Assembly: GCA_030407085.1 (NCBI GenBank)
Contig: CM059586.1
Location: 34,025,501-34,089,500, forward strand
DNA length: 64,000 bases
Direction: 5' to 3'
DNA from: Trichopria drosophilae
Lineage: Eukaryota; Arthropoda; Insecta; Hymenoptera; Diapriidae
Position 1 is the first letter of the stretch, and the number at the start of each line of letters is the position of its first letter. The notes under the pieces are model-generated. The model did not search any database and was not told the DNA's origin. It saw only the letters and a list, made by a program, of their open reading frames with translations. Shown in pieces: positions 1 through 13,100 of this stretch. Both the position numbers and the translations under genes were made by a program.

Positions 1-341
1 ATGTAACAATAACAAAATTCAACTCCATGAATCCACGAACACCCACACACACACACACACACATTTTAACGAATCAAAAGAGTAAAAATTATTATTAAGT
101 TTAAAAACATTATTTTTGATATTTCAATTAATTATTAAGTGTTTAAAATCAATAGTTTTGTTTTTCGAATTAATTATTAAGTGTTTATGACCGTTAATTA
201 TGTCATTCAAATTTTGTTATGTGTGAATATCATGAATTTCGTTTTAACATGATTTATGTGTTAATAACGCCTGCGTGTGTATGTTTATAGATTCATGGAC
301 TTGAATTTTGTTAATGTTTTTGTTATTTACGGCATTCAGCT
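1..341. repeat. TIR-like element with CA microsatellite, cut by the left window edge
   Basis: The first 30 bases and the reverse complement of about 300-340 match closely, sharing the words AACAAAATTCAA and TCCATGAATC. A (CA)n tract lies at 45-62. Inside, the word AATTAATTATTAAGTGTTTA occurs twice, about 43 bp apart. It looks like a small non-autonomous inverted-repeat element in intron 12 of the Pol I gene. Confidence 0.5.
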
Positions 342-1155
342 TGGTACATTTTGGAATTTTGAATGGCAGTTCACATTTAAAAAGTGTATTTTTTATAAAA
401 TTCAATATGTCGTATCATCTTTAAGGAATCGTATCATTCCGATTCGCGGAACATGAATAAACTGCATGTCCACGAACTTTTGGTCTTTTTTCAAAGAATT
501 CTCATTCAAAGGGTGAAATTAGAAATTTTCAAAAAATTATAACTTTGCAATAAAAAAACGAAGCGACTTTTATAAGAAATGAATTTCAAGGTCTTGATTT
601 GCAGTATTTACAAAAAAATTGGCAATATCCAGAAAAATTTATTAATCATCCGATGAAAGATAAAAGTTGGAAGTAAAAAGTTACAAAATTGGACATTTTG
701 AAAATACAACAACTAAGACAAAGTCTGATGTAAAACTGTATGCACCAATTGAAAGCTTTATTCCTGTACTTAAAAAGATTTCCTTTGCTTTTTTTAATAT
801 CTCAAAGGATTCGGTGGTATGACACATTATTTAACGAGTTCGAAAATTCAGAGCATTCACGAACTTTTTGCCGGTAATGTACGATAATGTGATGTGACAC
901 CTTTTACAAAATTTGACCATAATTTCTATTTAATAAATTCTAATAATTATGTATAAATCACGGAGTAGTTACAAAATTGTTCACCAAGATGCGCTAATGT
1001 TTGCTATCAGAACAATATAAATTGAATATTTTACGTTAGCACTTGACTTTATCAACCGTTTCTTTAATGAAGGTAATTGAGTTTTCATGTCGTAGTTAAT
1101 AATTTTGAACAATGTTGACTAACAAGTGGTAAGAGTATATTGAAATCAAACTAAC
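342..1155. other. Intronic AT-rich sequence, nothing recognised
   Basis: Intron 12 of the Pol I subunit gene. I looked for the next exon on the minus strand (the conserved GDKFASRHGQKG block) and did not find it. The intron must continue past the left edge. Confidence 0.6.
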
Positions 1156-4100
1156 CGAGACACGGAATGTGACGCAAGCACGAAGAAGTTCGGTACCACG
1201 TAAACGTCCGCACAACTTGACAGAATCCACATAAACATTTTCGCTTCCTCCATACTTGCCTACCTTGTAGGATGCCGTATCAGCATCAAAGTAACTGGAA
1301 ATAAATGATTGTTATAAATAAGCAACAATTTCAATTTTTTAAAACAAAGCATTTTCACTCTCCCAAATATATTAACTATATGTTATCCTCTTGCGTAATC
1401 TTTTAACGCCTAAAGTGCCGAACAATCGAATTTGGATAGAGTTGTATAGAATTGGATTCAATTATTAAAGTTTGAATCCATACTTTGGTCAACGGTGAAT
1501 CCATTTTAATACGTAAATACAATTCTATTCGTTCATACGAATAAAAAGATTACTTTCTGAATTCATATTAATCCAAAAAAAGTTTTCTTTTTAAAAATTA
1601 AATCTTAAACACATCCGTATTCAACATTAAGGACTCAAAACTATCCAAGTGTATCCAAGTGTATATAAAAAAAGTTTCTTATTTAAAAACGAAACATTGA
1701 ATGCATCCGTATTCATCATTACGGATTCAGAACTATCTAAGCGTATTCATTTCAATGCAAAAAAAGTTTTCTATAAAAAACGAAACTTTGAATACATCTA
1801 TATTCAACATTACGGAATCAAAACTACCTAAGCCTATTCATTTCAATGCAAAAAAAAGAGTTCTTTCGAAAAATAAACTTAATAACTGAATAAATCTGTA
1901 TTTTTTTATATTCTTATACTACTTCCGATTGTATTCGTAATTGTGTTCGTAAAATAGAATACAGATGGATTACTTTTTCTGAAATTTAATCCGGCAAATT
2001 ACGCTTCCGATTGTATTCGTAAAATTGAATACAGATGGATTCCTTTCTTCGGAATTCAATCCATTTGAATACATATTTACGGAATCAAAGTATGAATTCA
2101 AAATAAATTGAAATTTTCAATCCAATCCTATCCAATCTCGATTGCTGGGTGACCATTTTTTGACAATACTTTCACTGATTTACAGCATCAACTTAAAATT
2201 AAGTGGATCTTCATATTTTTGTGAACAGACGTGCTTTTTACTATCATTTTCTAAATAATTTTGCAAATATAGAAAACAAATCTGGTCTCAATTGCAAAAA
2301 GTTTAGAAAATTCATTTTTATATCTATATTATATGTATACACATAATTCCCCGGCTTGTGTATTTTCATTTTTTTCAAAATTGTATTTTCGCAAGTGAAA
2401 TATGTTATTGTTTGTATATATGATGGACGTTATTGACTTCTGGTTGGTTTTGAACGAAATTTATATCGTTCAAAATTTGCCCGACGTTGTATGTTTTTCA
2501 CATGATGAAACATTCATATTTTTTTGCTTCTTTTCTACATGTCATCCAAATCCGGATGCATTTTGAGACTTTTTCTAAGTTTTGATATTCAACACATTGT
2601 TGAATTCAAAATTTAGCAACTTTTTGAACGTCTAAGGATGGAGGCGCAGAACCTTATTGACAAGTCCTATGCGCCCCCAAGGACGAAACGTTCAATTTTA
2701 ATTAAACCTAGTAACTGTACTTAGTTGCAGGTTTATATTTTTATTAAACATCTAATTGTATGGTGACCGATAAAAACCAAGAAACTCAATCATTTTAATG
2801 AATTTAATGTATTTAACTACGATCAAGAAATATTTACGACATTTTATTAATCAACTTAAAATTGTTCAAAAAAATTGTTGAGTGGTAATTTCTAACGTAA
2901 AATTTCATATACTTTCGGAATCCGGTATCAGAATTGTAGAAGAAATTGTTAATAAAAAGTTATATTCTAGAAGCAATTATGCGGAAAATATGAGGTCCTT
3001 CGATTAATTATCTTGTTTCGTTGGATTTCAAAAAATTCTGGAAGAAACGAATATGAAACAAAATACAAAATGGCGGATATCTCGAAAATATGAGGATGAT
3101 GGAAAAATTCTAAGAACGATTTTGGATTGAGCGCCCAAAAATACGTTAGAAAAGTATACCCGCATCTCCGAGGATTTCGCAAAGTAAAATCGTGTTGACC
3201 TGTGTTACATAAGCGGACATTTAGCTTAATTTTCATCGTAGAATCAGGGGTTTGTCATTTATTGTCAGCCAAAAAAAGAAAAAAATTGTTAAGTTGACTG
3301 TGATGTTCATTGTATTCTCAAAATGTAATATTCATATATTGCAATGCTATTTTATGTTTTCGAGGTCGCTCTATCGATTGCCGCTGAAGAAATTTCAAAA
3401 AAATTACACCCAACCTCTATTTTTCAAAGAAATTTTGGGAAAATACTGATTTTCAGTGCTTTCTTTTCTCTATCTATATTTTTTGGAGCGAAAATATTTT
3501 TTTATCATTAAAAAATCTATCAGAAAAGTGTTACTGGGCTGTGACTCTGATGTAAATAACATAAATTTTACATTTCACTGTGGAAAAAGTCATCATGGTG
3601 GTTTAAATGTTAGTTTGCCGGCAACGTGTTCTGCATTTTTCGGACAATATGGTAATTTTTCAGAAGACTTCCTTACGCGCATTTTAAAAGAAATTTGTCC
3701 TTCGTACAACATTCAACATTTGCGCTTTGTATGTTTGTAAACCTTTCATGCTCTTTTTTAAAATGTTAACAATATAAATGTACGATAAATTGACAAAATG
3801 ATTGATTTAATACGATACCAATAGTAGGGCTCGTCAGGTTTAATAATGGAACCAGGACAAGGTAACCCGTCGGCACCCATCTTCTCTGCTAACGCTGGTA
3901 TATCAGGATTACGCGCGAAGTAACTCTTCGGTTCTTTCAGGTCAATAAATTCGGATTTATAAATCATTCCATGCGCGAAACCTCGTTCGTAGGCCGACTT
4001 GTTAATAATCATAGCGTCTTCCATGTCGTAGCCCTGCGGATTAAATATTAGCAATTCATGATTAAATCCCCTAACAAACCAAGTAATTTGTTATGCAAAT

Positions 4101-7100
4101 TATAACATATAGTTTTTCGAGCGAGGTGGAAATATCTTTAATTAGACTTTCTTCTTTTGTTCGTCATTTATTTCGAGAGGATAAATACAATTTCTTTGTA
4201 AAACGCGTATATTTATCGACGCTTCGACGACTTATCATCATTGTTGCGGACAGAATCGATATTTTATCGACTGCGGTACCAGGTGTAGGATTTTACCATA
4301 AAGGTGGCTTTCCTGACGCGCTTGCACACCCGAAAGAGCGTACCTTTGAAAATGAAGGTGTCCTGATAGAAAAATAAAGTAAAGGTCCTTTAAAATGGTG
4401 ACGATCTCGGTAAAATTATTTGTAATTCGAAATATTATAATTTCGATGTATAATATGACGTTGTAGCAGATTTGGACAGTCCAACTCAGACGTTGTGAAA
4501 AATTGACTATCGGTTTTTACAATATGTTTTTTCAAAACAATTCAAATCATATGATTCAAATTATATGCGAAGGGAGCAAAATGTCAAGAAGGTGCCCCAC
4601 CTATGGAGCGGGGAAATTTTAGTTCACACAAAAAGTCTATTTATTACTGTAAATACGGTAGGAAGTGAAATTAAATGGTGAAAATAATATAAGTCGATGA
4701 AAATATTCAAAGATATGGCTGCAAGAGTCCATAAATATCTCCAGACAGGATACAATGTTACATATAACTAAGATTATCCTTCATTTACGGAGTTTCCGTT
4801 GATGTTAGGGGAGGCGGGGGCTGTACCGCTCAGCGGGTAATTCCGCTCACTTGAGTTTCGAGAAACGGACTGAGAAAAAAAGTTTTGTTTTTCTTCCAAA
4901 TGGAAGAATTGATGACAAAACATTTATTTTCATGCGATTTTTGAACTTTTTAGTGTTGGAAGTTAATAAAAACTCACGCGACTGAATTAGGGGCCATCCA
5001 TAAACTACGTTACCGTTTTAGGGGTGGGGGGTCTACCAAGAACTACGGTCTATATGAAATGTATGTATAAAAATCATAAAACTGTCTACGGAGGGGGGGG
5101 GGGGGGTAAAAAAACCAAAAAAAAGGTTTTAATCAGGAACTGTTTCTTTACGCTTTCTAAAGAGTATACGTTCACGAATGCAAAACTCTTAAAAGGTGCA
5201 TATCCCAGTAAACGAAAACGAATAGAAAGTTAAAAATATGAATTGAAATGAATTCAAGTGAATTAAAATGAATTAAAAAGTGGATTCAATTAATCATTTT
5301 CATGCGTTTTAATTCATTTTAATTCACTTGAATTCATTTCAATTCGTATTTTTAACTTTCTATTCGTTTTCATTTACTGGGATTCATGCTTTATGTACTC
5401 TTATCGAACATTCGTTGAAGCGGAATTCACGTTTCTTGCGCGTTTCCCAAACTTCAATTTCACGCTTTATGAACTCTTAATGGACACTCATATTTCTTTT
5501 TTTACTTGTGATGGTACGAAAGGGAGAATTTCTTTAAAACTAACTGAAAAGATACTTTAATCAAGTGTTCAAAAATGGGAAGACGTAAATCATGAGAGGT
5601 TTTACTAATTACACAAAATACAGAAAAATAAATATTATGTATTAAACAAAAAGATTACCGTGTAGGAAATGACAGCAATGACAGCATTCGTTCCCATGGC
5701 GAATTCGTCTAATCCAATATTGTCGTGATGTACTGGTCTAAACAGGGGTGTTCCGGGTGTTTGCAACCTGTATAATTTTGTCGCTGATTGTTGCTGCCAC
5801 GTCAGTGTCGGCGTTCCCATCGTTTGTTTACCCATCTATAAATTATTCACTACAAATTAATATAACATTTTTAATTTGTAATTGAATTATCGCTGCGACA
5901 AAAACATTATTTGCAAATTAAACAATAATAAAAAATGTTTACCTGACATTGGTACATATTCCTAGGACTTTGATTACAATCCGGCATTGGAATAAGCAGA
6001 GCCAGATTACTAAGAAAAGATGTTTTTGAAAGTTCCAGGTGCGTTGTTAACTGCGAATAAAATTATAATAAATATTTCCTTTAAAAAATATAAAAAATAC
6101 TTACATTTGCACACGCTTCCTCGGGTGTACTGCAAACTTCCAAGTAAACCTGTTCGAAAGTTCCGATGAGTTCAACTTTATTCGTCGCCAAATGCCTAAC
6201 TGGCCTCATCATTCGAGCAGGTCCGGTAAAAAGAAAGACACCTGGATACTGACTAGGAATATCTTTCTTAGGTACTAAGACTATTTCCATAGTAGGTGGC
6301 ACCTAAATCATAAATGTTTGTTTCAACTACATATTCCACTCTTGAAATAGTTTACACGATACTTACTTGTCCTTCAATTTTCATGATGCGAAGTTTGTTT
6401 AGAACGCGTACTACAATTTTTTCTTCGATAACACCGATAACTTTACCGTCCATTAATACTGGGTAAGAATTCGTCCAGTCGTCTGCGATGGATAATGGCA
6501 TCATCCCAAGATCTACTAAAACTACCGGAACGGCATCCTTTAATGTTGGATTAGGATGTTTCGTTATAATACAATTCATCGTCAAATGATTCAGAAGACC
6601 GCATGGTGCACCGTCAGGAGTATGAACCGGACATATGAAGCCTAAAAATGTACAACGATTATTTGTACAGTTCTTAATTTTTCATGAAATTTATTTATAT
6701 CTACCCCACGCATCAGGAAGTAATTGTCGAGCTTCTGTGGTTCTCATCTGTTGAAAGAATGAACCTCGATGTATCGCTTTGAAATGACTCATGTAACGCA
6801 TGCGATTAATATTTTCAGCCACAATAGTTAAGCCGGTAGTTTGCATCAATCCTAATCCAGTTGGCGAACGAATGTTTCCAGTGGCAAGAAAATTTTCCAT
6901 TTGAGAATCCAAAGTGCCACTGTGTTTCATCGAATTCATTAGTTCCTCTGTGAATGTTTGAAATCTTTATTTACTACGAATCATTTGGACTAAACTACAA
7001 TATTGTAAACTTTGAGCATCTTACGCAAAGTTAAGGTAAAATTTTGGCCGATATTATTGGCTCGCTTCAGCATATTGGCCTTATATCCAATAAGGGTCGA

Positions 7101-10100
7101 ATACAATTTTTCTTTTAACACTTGCAAATATAAATGACCTCCGAGTAAACACTCTTGCATCATAACAGCATCAGCACCTTCGACCATGCACTCGTTATTT
7201 GCTAAAGCGAATAGTTTCTTCGTCATAAAAACCAACAACTGAAACTTGTCAGCTGGATCATCCAAATGTATCGCAACGCAATGCCTGCAAAACATCCGTG
7301 CATTTTTTTCAAAACTATTCCAAAAAAAAACAAGTGGAGAGAAATAGATATCACTCACTGCATTATGAAGTCACAAATTTGAGTATTGTTAAAGTTTGAC
7401 CCCAGTTCATGAAGTCGTACCCGAAACATTTTACCCATATACGCCTTGCATTGTTCGTGGGAATGTAAACCTTCCTCGTGGATTGCTCTTATCATGTTTT
7501 GAACGCAGCAGAGGTAATAATGATTGTTTTCGCAACCAGCAATTAGCGTCTTATAAATATAAATGTCCGTTACATCCATGAGACATTTTAGAACCAAAAT
7601 TAATGGCAAATAATACAGAACTTTTCTGTGCGTAAACATAAATTTCACAGTTCCGTCAGTGACATAATGTAACGTATTATTCTGGAAACATAGGTATTAT
7701 TTTTTGTAAATAGGTTTACATTAACGAAAGACAAAAAGTTGAGATGTTACCGTAGTAGTATTGTCGTCTTTAACACATCGAATTAATAGACCAAGATCGC
7801 TAAAGAGCAGCCCACGCTGTTTCCAACCAGATCTTTTAATTGCTATTGGGTAATTCCTTCTTGTCATTAACAACATTCTGATGAGCCGTTCGTGACCTTT
7901 CACAACGAAATAACCACCCCACAGTTGCTCGTGTTCTTTGTGAGCAACCAATTGCGCGGGACTCATATTTCGAAGGTGACATCGTTTAGACTGAATAAAG
8001 TAAATAAATTTCATGTACGTGACTTAATCCTTTTATTACTCATTTTATATATTTTAATAGTAATTTTGATACATATTTTTGACCAATCTTCTGACTGTAA
8101 AATCCTTACACCGTTACCATGATTTACTTTTGGCCTATAATATTACCAATTTAACTCATAGTCCCGTTATACCTAAATTATTTGAACATCGAGTAGTCTC
8201 TCATAGCCTACGCTCTTTTAGACCTGTCTGCGAGGGTCTCCATAAAACTAATTACGGCATTTCCTCGACTATTCCGCACGTTAAAAGAGAATGGAATATG
8301 TTACCGCACAATGTACGCAGCTTAGGATTACTTCCGTTCAAATCGACAATAAGAAGACTTATTTCAGCTTTTTTTGTTAACCCTTTGCGGCATACATTTT
8401 TCTTTACACGGAAAACAGCTGAAAATTGTTACTCGGGGGTTTTCGGGGTCGCTGATTTCGAATCTGAAGTCAGATTTTGAAAATTCAAAATGGCGGATCC
8501 AAGATGGCGGACCGAAATATAAAAAGTTGCTTGATCTAAGCGAAATTTGTTACTCGGGGGTTTTCGGGGTCGCTGATTTCGAATCTGAAGTCAGATTTTG
8601 AAAATTCAAAATGGCGGACCGAAATATAAAAAGTGGCTCGATCTCAGCGAAATTTGTTACTTGGGGGTTTTCGGGGTCGCTGATTTCGAATCTGACTTCA
8701 GATTTGCAAAATTCAAATTGGCGGATCTAGGATGGCGAACGAACGTAAAAATCGAGTGTTGGATTTTCTTGAAAATTGGTACGTTTTCTCGATCACCGAT
8801 GACAAATCCAGTGTCAGATTTCAACAATTAAATGTGGATGAAATTAAAACAAATTTTGGTCAGCCATCTTGGATCCGCCATTTTGAATTTTCAAAATCTG
8901 ACTTCAGATTCGTAATCAGCGATCCCGAAAACCCCGGAGTAACAAATTTCGTATAGATCGAGCAACTTTTCATATTTCGGTCCGCCATCTTGGATCCGCC
9001 ATTTTAATTTTTACAAATCTGACGTCAGATTCGAAATCAGCGACCCAAAAAACATAAAATGCTATAGTTTCATGCAAATATATATAATTGTTCAATCAAA
9101 AATGAATTTTTTCTGAAATTATTGATATTTTTCCGTGGTTATTTATTTATAATAATTAAAAATTAACGATAATTGATAATATGTAACTTTTTTTATGATT
9201 ATATACATCTTATTAACATAATTAACTCAAAAACCCGATTGCTTAGATGAAAACAGCCGAATAATTAATTAAAAACTGAGAGAAAATAGGTGGGATGCTG
9301 AGCATCCCACTATGCCGCAAAGGGTTAATTAGCTTTAGTCTTAAAATTAATCATTGGCTTTTGTAATTCATATTTTGGTTATTTTGTTATTTTTGTCGGT
9401 ATTCTGTGCCGTTGATCTCAATAAATAAATAAATAGTGTTGCATATCCGGTATATTATTTTTCGGTTATAAATGAAAAACATTCAACTTGTTAAAATCAA
9501 CACAAAATAAAATTTTTTTGTAAATGATACAATTTAAAATAGGTCAACTATTTTTTAAATTATGATATTATTCAATTTGCCAATTACCCAAAACAAAACA
9601 TTACTATATCCCTTGTGGAAAAATATTGCTGAAAAAATAATGAAATTTGCTGAAACGATCAATTAAGCTAAATTTCGCTGAAATTCAATCTGAATTAATA
9701 TCGAAATTGGGACTCCATTTCAGCATGTTAGTTTAGATATTTTCAGAGAAATTCAGAATAAGTTTCAGTAAAATGTTATTGAAAATAGCTAAAATTACAT
9801 TGACATGTTAAAAACATACTGAAAAGTTAATGAAAGAACCTACATTTTACTGAAATAGATAGAAGCTACAATACAAATTTACAGCCTATTTTTTTTTGTA
9901 ACTTTCAGGTATTTTCAGAAAATTTCAACAAATCGTTTTTCGCACAAATACTGAAAGTTACTGAATTTTTCTAAATTTCTCTAAAAATATTCTATAACAA
10001 TTAGTAATTTGTCATTACATTTTTTCAGATAATTTCATGTATTTTTAGCAATATTCAGAAACTTTGTACAATGTTCTTAGGAAATGATTAATAATTACAA

Positions 10101-13100
10101 ATTTATCCCTCATGTGTTTCCAAAAAACTGTTAATAATACAGTTTTCATATTCAAAATTGGAACTTGTATAAAATAATACTCGGGTATTTATACCGAGTA
10201 AAATAATACAGCAATATGTACCTCGCTGAAATGAACTCGATATTTATCGAAATTTTACTAAATAACAATTTGAAGTATTTCTGTAAAAAATATTAAGATT
10301 GTATTAAATTTCCTGAATGCCATTAAATTAATATAAAAATTGGTGTTGTAGAAGGTTTTTAAAGTCTCAGTCAATTTTAACCAAATTTATATTTAACTTT
10401 ATTGAAAGACATTCATAATTCTTTGTATGAAAATTGTATGAAGAATTCAGATCAATTTCTTAATAATTGTTCCAGATAACATTTCATTAGAATTTACAGA
10501 AATATTAGTCAAATTTAAGAAATGTACAAAATCCTATTAAAATCAACTAAGGTCATGAATGTTTTAAAATACTAATTTCGATATTAGTTTAGCAGAATTC
10601 AGACAAATTCAGTACAATTCAAGAATTTTTAAATGAAATAGCTCAGAATAATACTTAGTAAAATTTAGATAAATATTGAGTTCATTTCAGCAGTATCACT
10701 ACATTTTATCGAATTACATTATCCTGAAAAGAATAGTTTCAATGTTGATATTAAATCAGTATTATTAAGAGATTTTCAGTATTTTTCAATAAAAGATACA
10801 TTAGAATTTTCAATAGAATTCAGGAAAATATCAGTTTATTTCAGAAAACTACTACATTTTGATAAAATACGCTGAAATTTTGTAACGTTTCTAATGCAGT
10901 GATTTTGATAATAATTGAGAGTAATTCAGGAAAATTCAGAACAATTTTAGTATTTTTCAGAGAAATTTTAGTAACATTCAGATAAATATTTCAGTAAAAT
11001 ACAGATAAATATTCATTATATTTCAACAATTTTACTACAATTTGCTGAAAGTCTCTGAAATATCCTGAATATACAAGTCCCAATTTCGATATTAAATCAG
11101 TATTTTTTAGAGATTTTCAGGAACACATTTTCAGTACTTTTCAGCAATATTTTGCCACAAGGGATTGTTCTCACATATCTGCCGTACTGAATGGAAAAAG
11201 GCGTAACTGCATTCGGTAGAATTCATGAAAAACCCCAAAACATTTTTTTGTTTATTCCATGCAAAATTTTCTTCTTAATGCAATTTTACTGGAACACTTA
11301 TTGCTAAACATTACGTAACAGTGAATTCACGATAAACAATAAACCATAAATTAAATTTATTGAGTGTTCTGTCAGACCTGTCACAACCTTTTTTCAATTT
11401 AAAAGATTTAAAAAGCTGTATCTTGACTCAATTGATATTCAATTTAACATTCATTTGCTTTAAACTATTAACGCAAAAATTCAATTTATTCTTGTTTTCT
11501 ATTATGTTTACATAAATAAATAAGTATAGATATTTAAATTCACTACTTATTTTTCTTAATTTGTTACTAAATTTGTTGATAAATTATATTATATATTTCT
11601 AAACAATATTTATCAAAAGCGTCAGTTAATCTAAGTAAAGTTTAAATTTGTATGCATTTTAAATGTATTACTTCAAGAGGAACCCTATAAATTACAAAAA
11701 TAATTTTAATATTCTTATCCTGTTATTTTATAAACTTACTTGCTAGTAAATATAATAATGAGTTCATATAAAATCCAAGTCGTTAAGAACTGCAAATATT
11801 TCTTATAGAATTTCAGAGTTATTCTTGCAATTAAACAATTTATGTCAAATGAATAAAAAAAAAACTAAAATAAAGTATAATATATCTCCGAAATTTATTG
11901 GAGAATATACGTTTAATGTTACACGTTTTACAGGTTTAAAAAAAATCATTTTTCTAGCCACTATAGTTTGGCATTCTAGAAGTTAATATGTTTTTTATTC
12001 ATGTTCGTAATCGTAACGTTTTCATCTTTAACTTATTGTTCTGAATTTGTCTTAATAATAATGGTGCTTATATCGCCAACGAAACATCGATTTTTCATAA
12101 GTGATACCATTTTCAATGAATTCGATATTTTGATCCTGTGACATCTCAGTAATTAATTCTTTGACATTTCTAGTATTTTAAACCGAAGAAAATTTACGTG
12201 CAATATTTACAAATAGTAAATATTTTATTTCTTATATTGTTGTTAATTTCGGGATGTTTACTTTAACGCTTGGGCTAAGTTTCGCAAGTCAATTACAATT
12301 ATCCATCAAAAAACAATGTTTACAGTTTCTTTAGTTGCATTTGACAAAATAAAAATACTAGCCTTGTTATCAATTATATGACAATTTACCCCCCAATTTC
12401 TGGCTTTAATGGTTTTATAGTTGGAAATTAAAACTTGACAACTTCCGGATTGTATCTAGCTAAAGAAGTGCCATCTATTACCAGGGATATCTTATATTTT
12501 TCTATGATTGTTATAAAAAACAGGACTATGTCCTTAGTATTACAATCATTTTCAATTTTGGATGCAACATTGTTGTCTGGTTATCTGTGCCTCTTTAAAA
12601 AATTATGTTTTAATGTTTGCCTTTCCGCCCTAGATACATAATGTTTTATTGTTATTGCCTGAAATTTTTTGTATTATTGTTGTTGAACACGTTTTAAAAA
12701 TATTTAAATATGAATGAATTTTGACGATTGACAGTTTATTTTTTCGAGAAACAGATTCTTTATAACTTTATACATACATTTTTCTAAATCTTTTGTCTAA
12801 TCACTGAAATTGCTCATAATCTGCAAAAACTGATCATTTCCTTTAAATAAATGCGTTAGCTTTAGAAATTTGTAAAAATCGTTAGTAAATAATTATTTTT
12901 CCCAAAGTATTAGCTGTCATTCGTTAAATTTCATCGATTTTTTAAAATTTGTTTAACATTTTTGACAAGGCAACAAGATGAAAATTCAAATTATTAACAA
13001 ATGTTTATGAAATTTTTTGCACAGTTCATTTTTTTCCCAAGAACAATAATGCTTTTTACCTTCAACGATATCATCCGTAATAACGGCATTCTTGAAAATT

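Noticed and set aside
4093..4377. 94-codon plus-strand ORF in intron 10 of the Pol I gene
   Set aside because: No domain, no promoter, and no conservation pattern I could recognise; consistent with chance.
8079..8956. Overlapping ORFs with a repeated [11 protein letters not shown] phrase
   Set aside because: The phrase is translation of the tandem unit in the MITE; only the part before 8380 is genuine LINE coding sequence.
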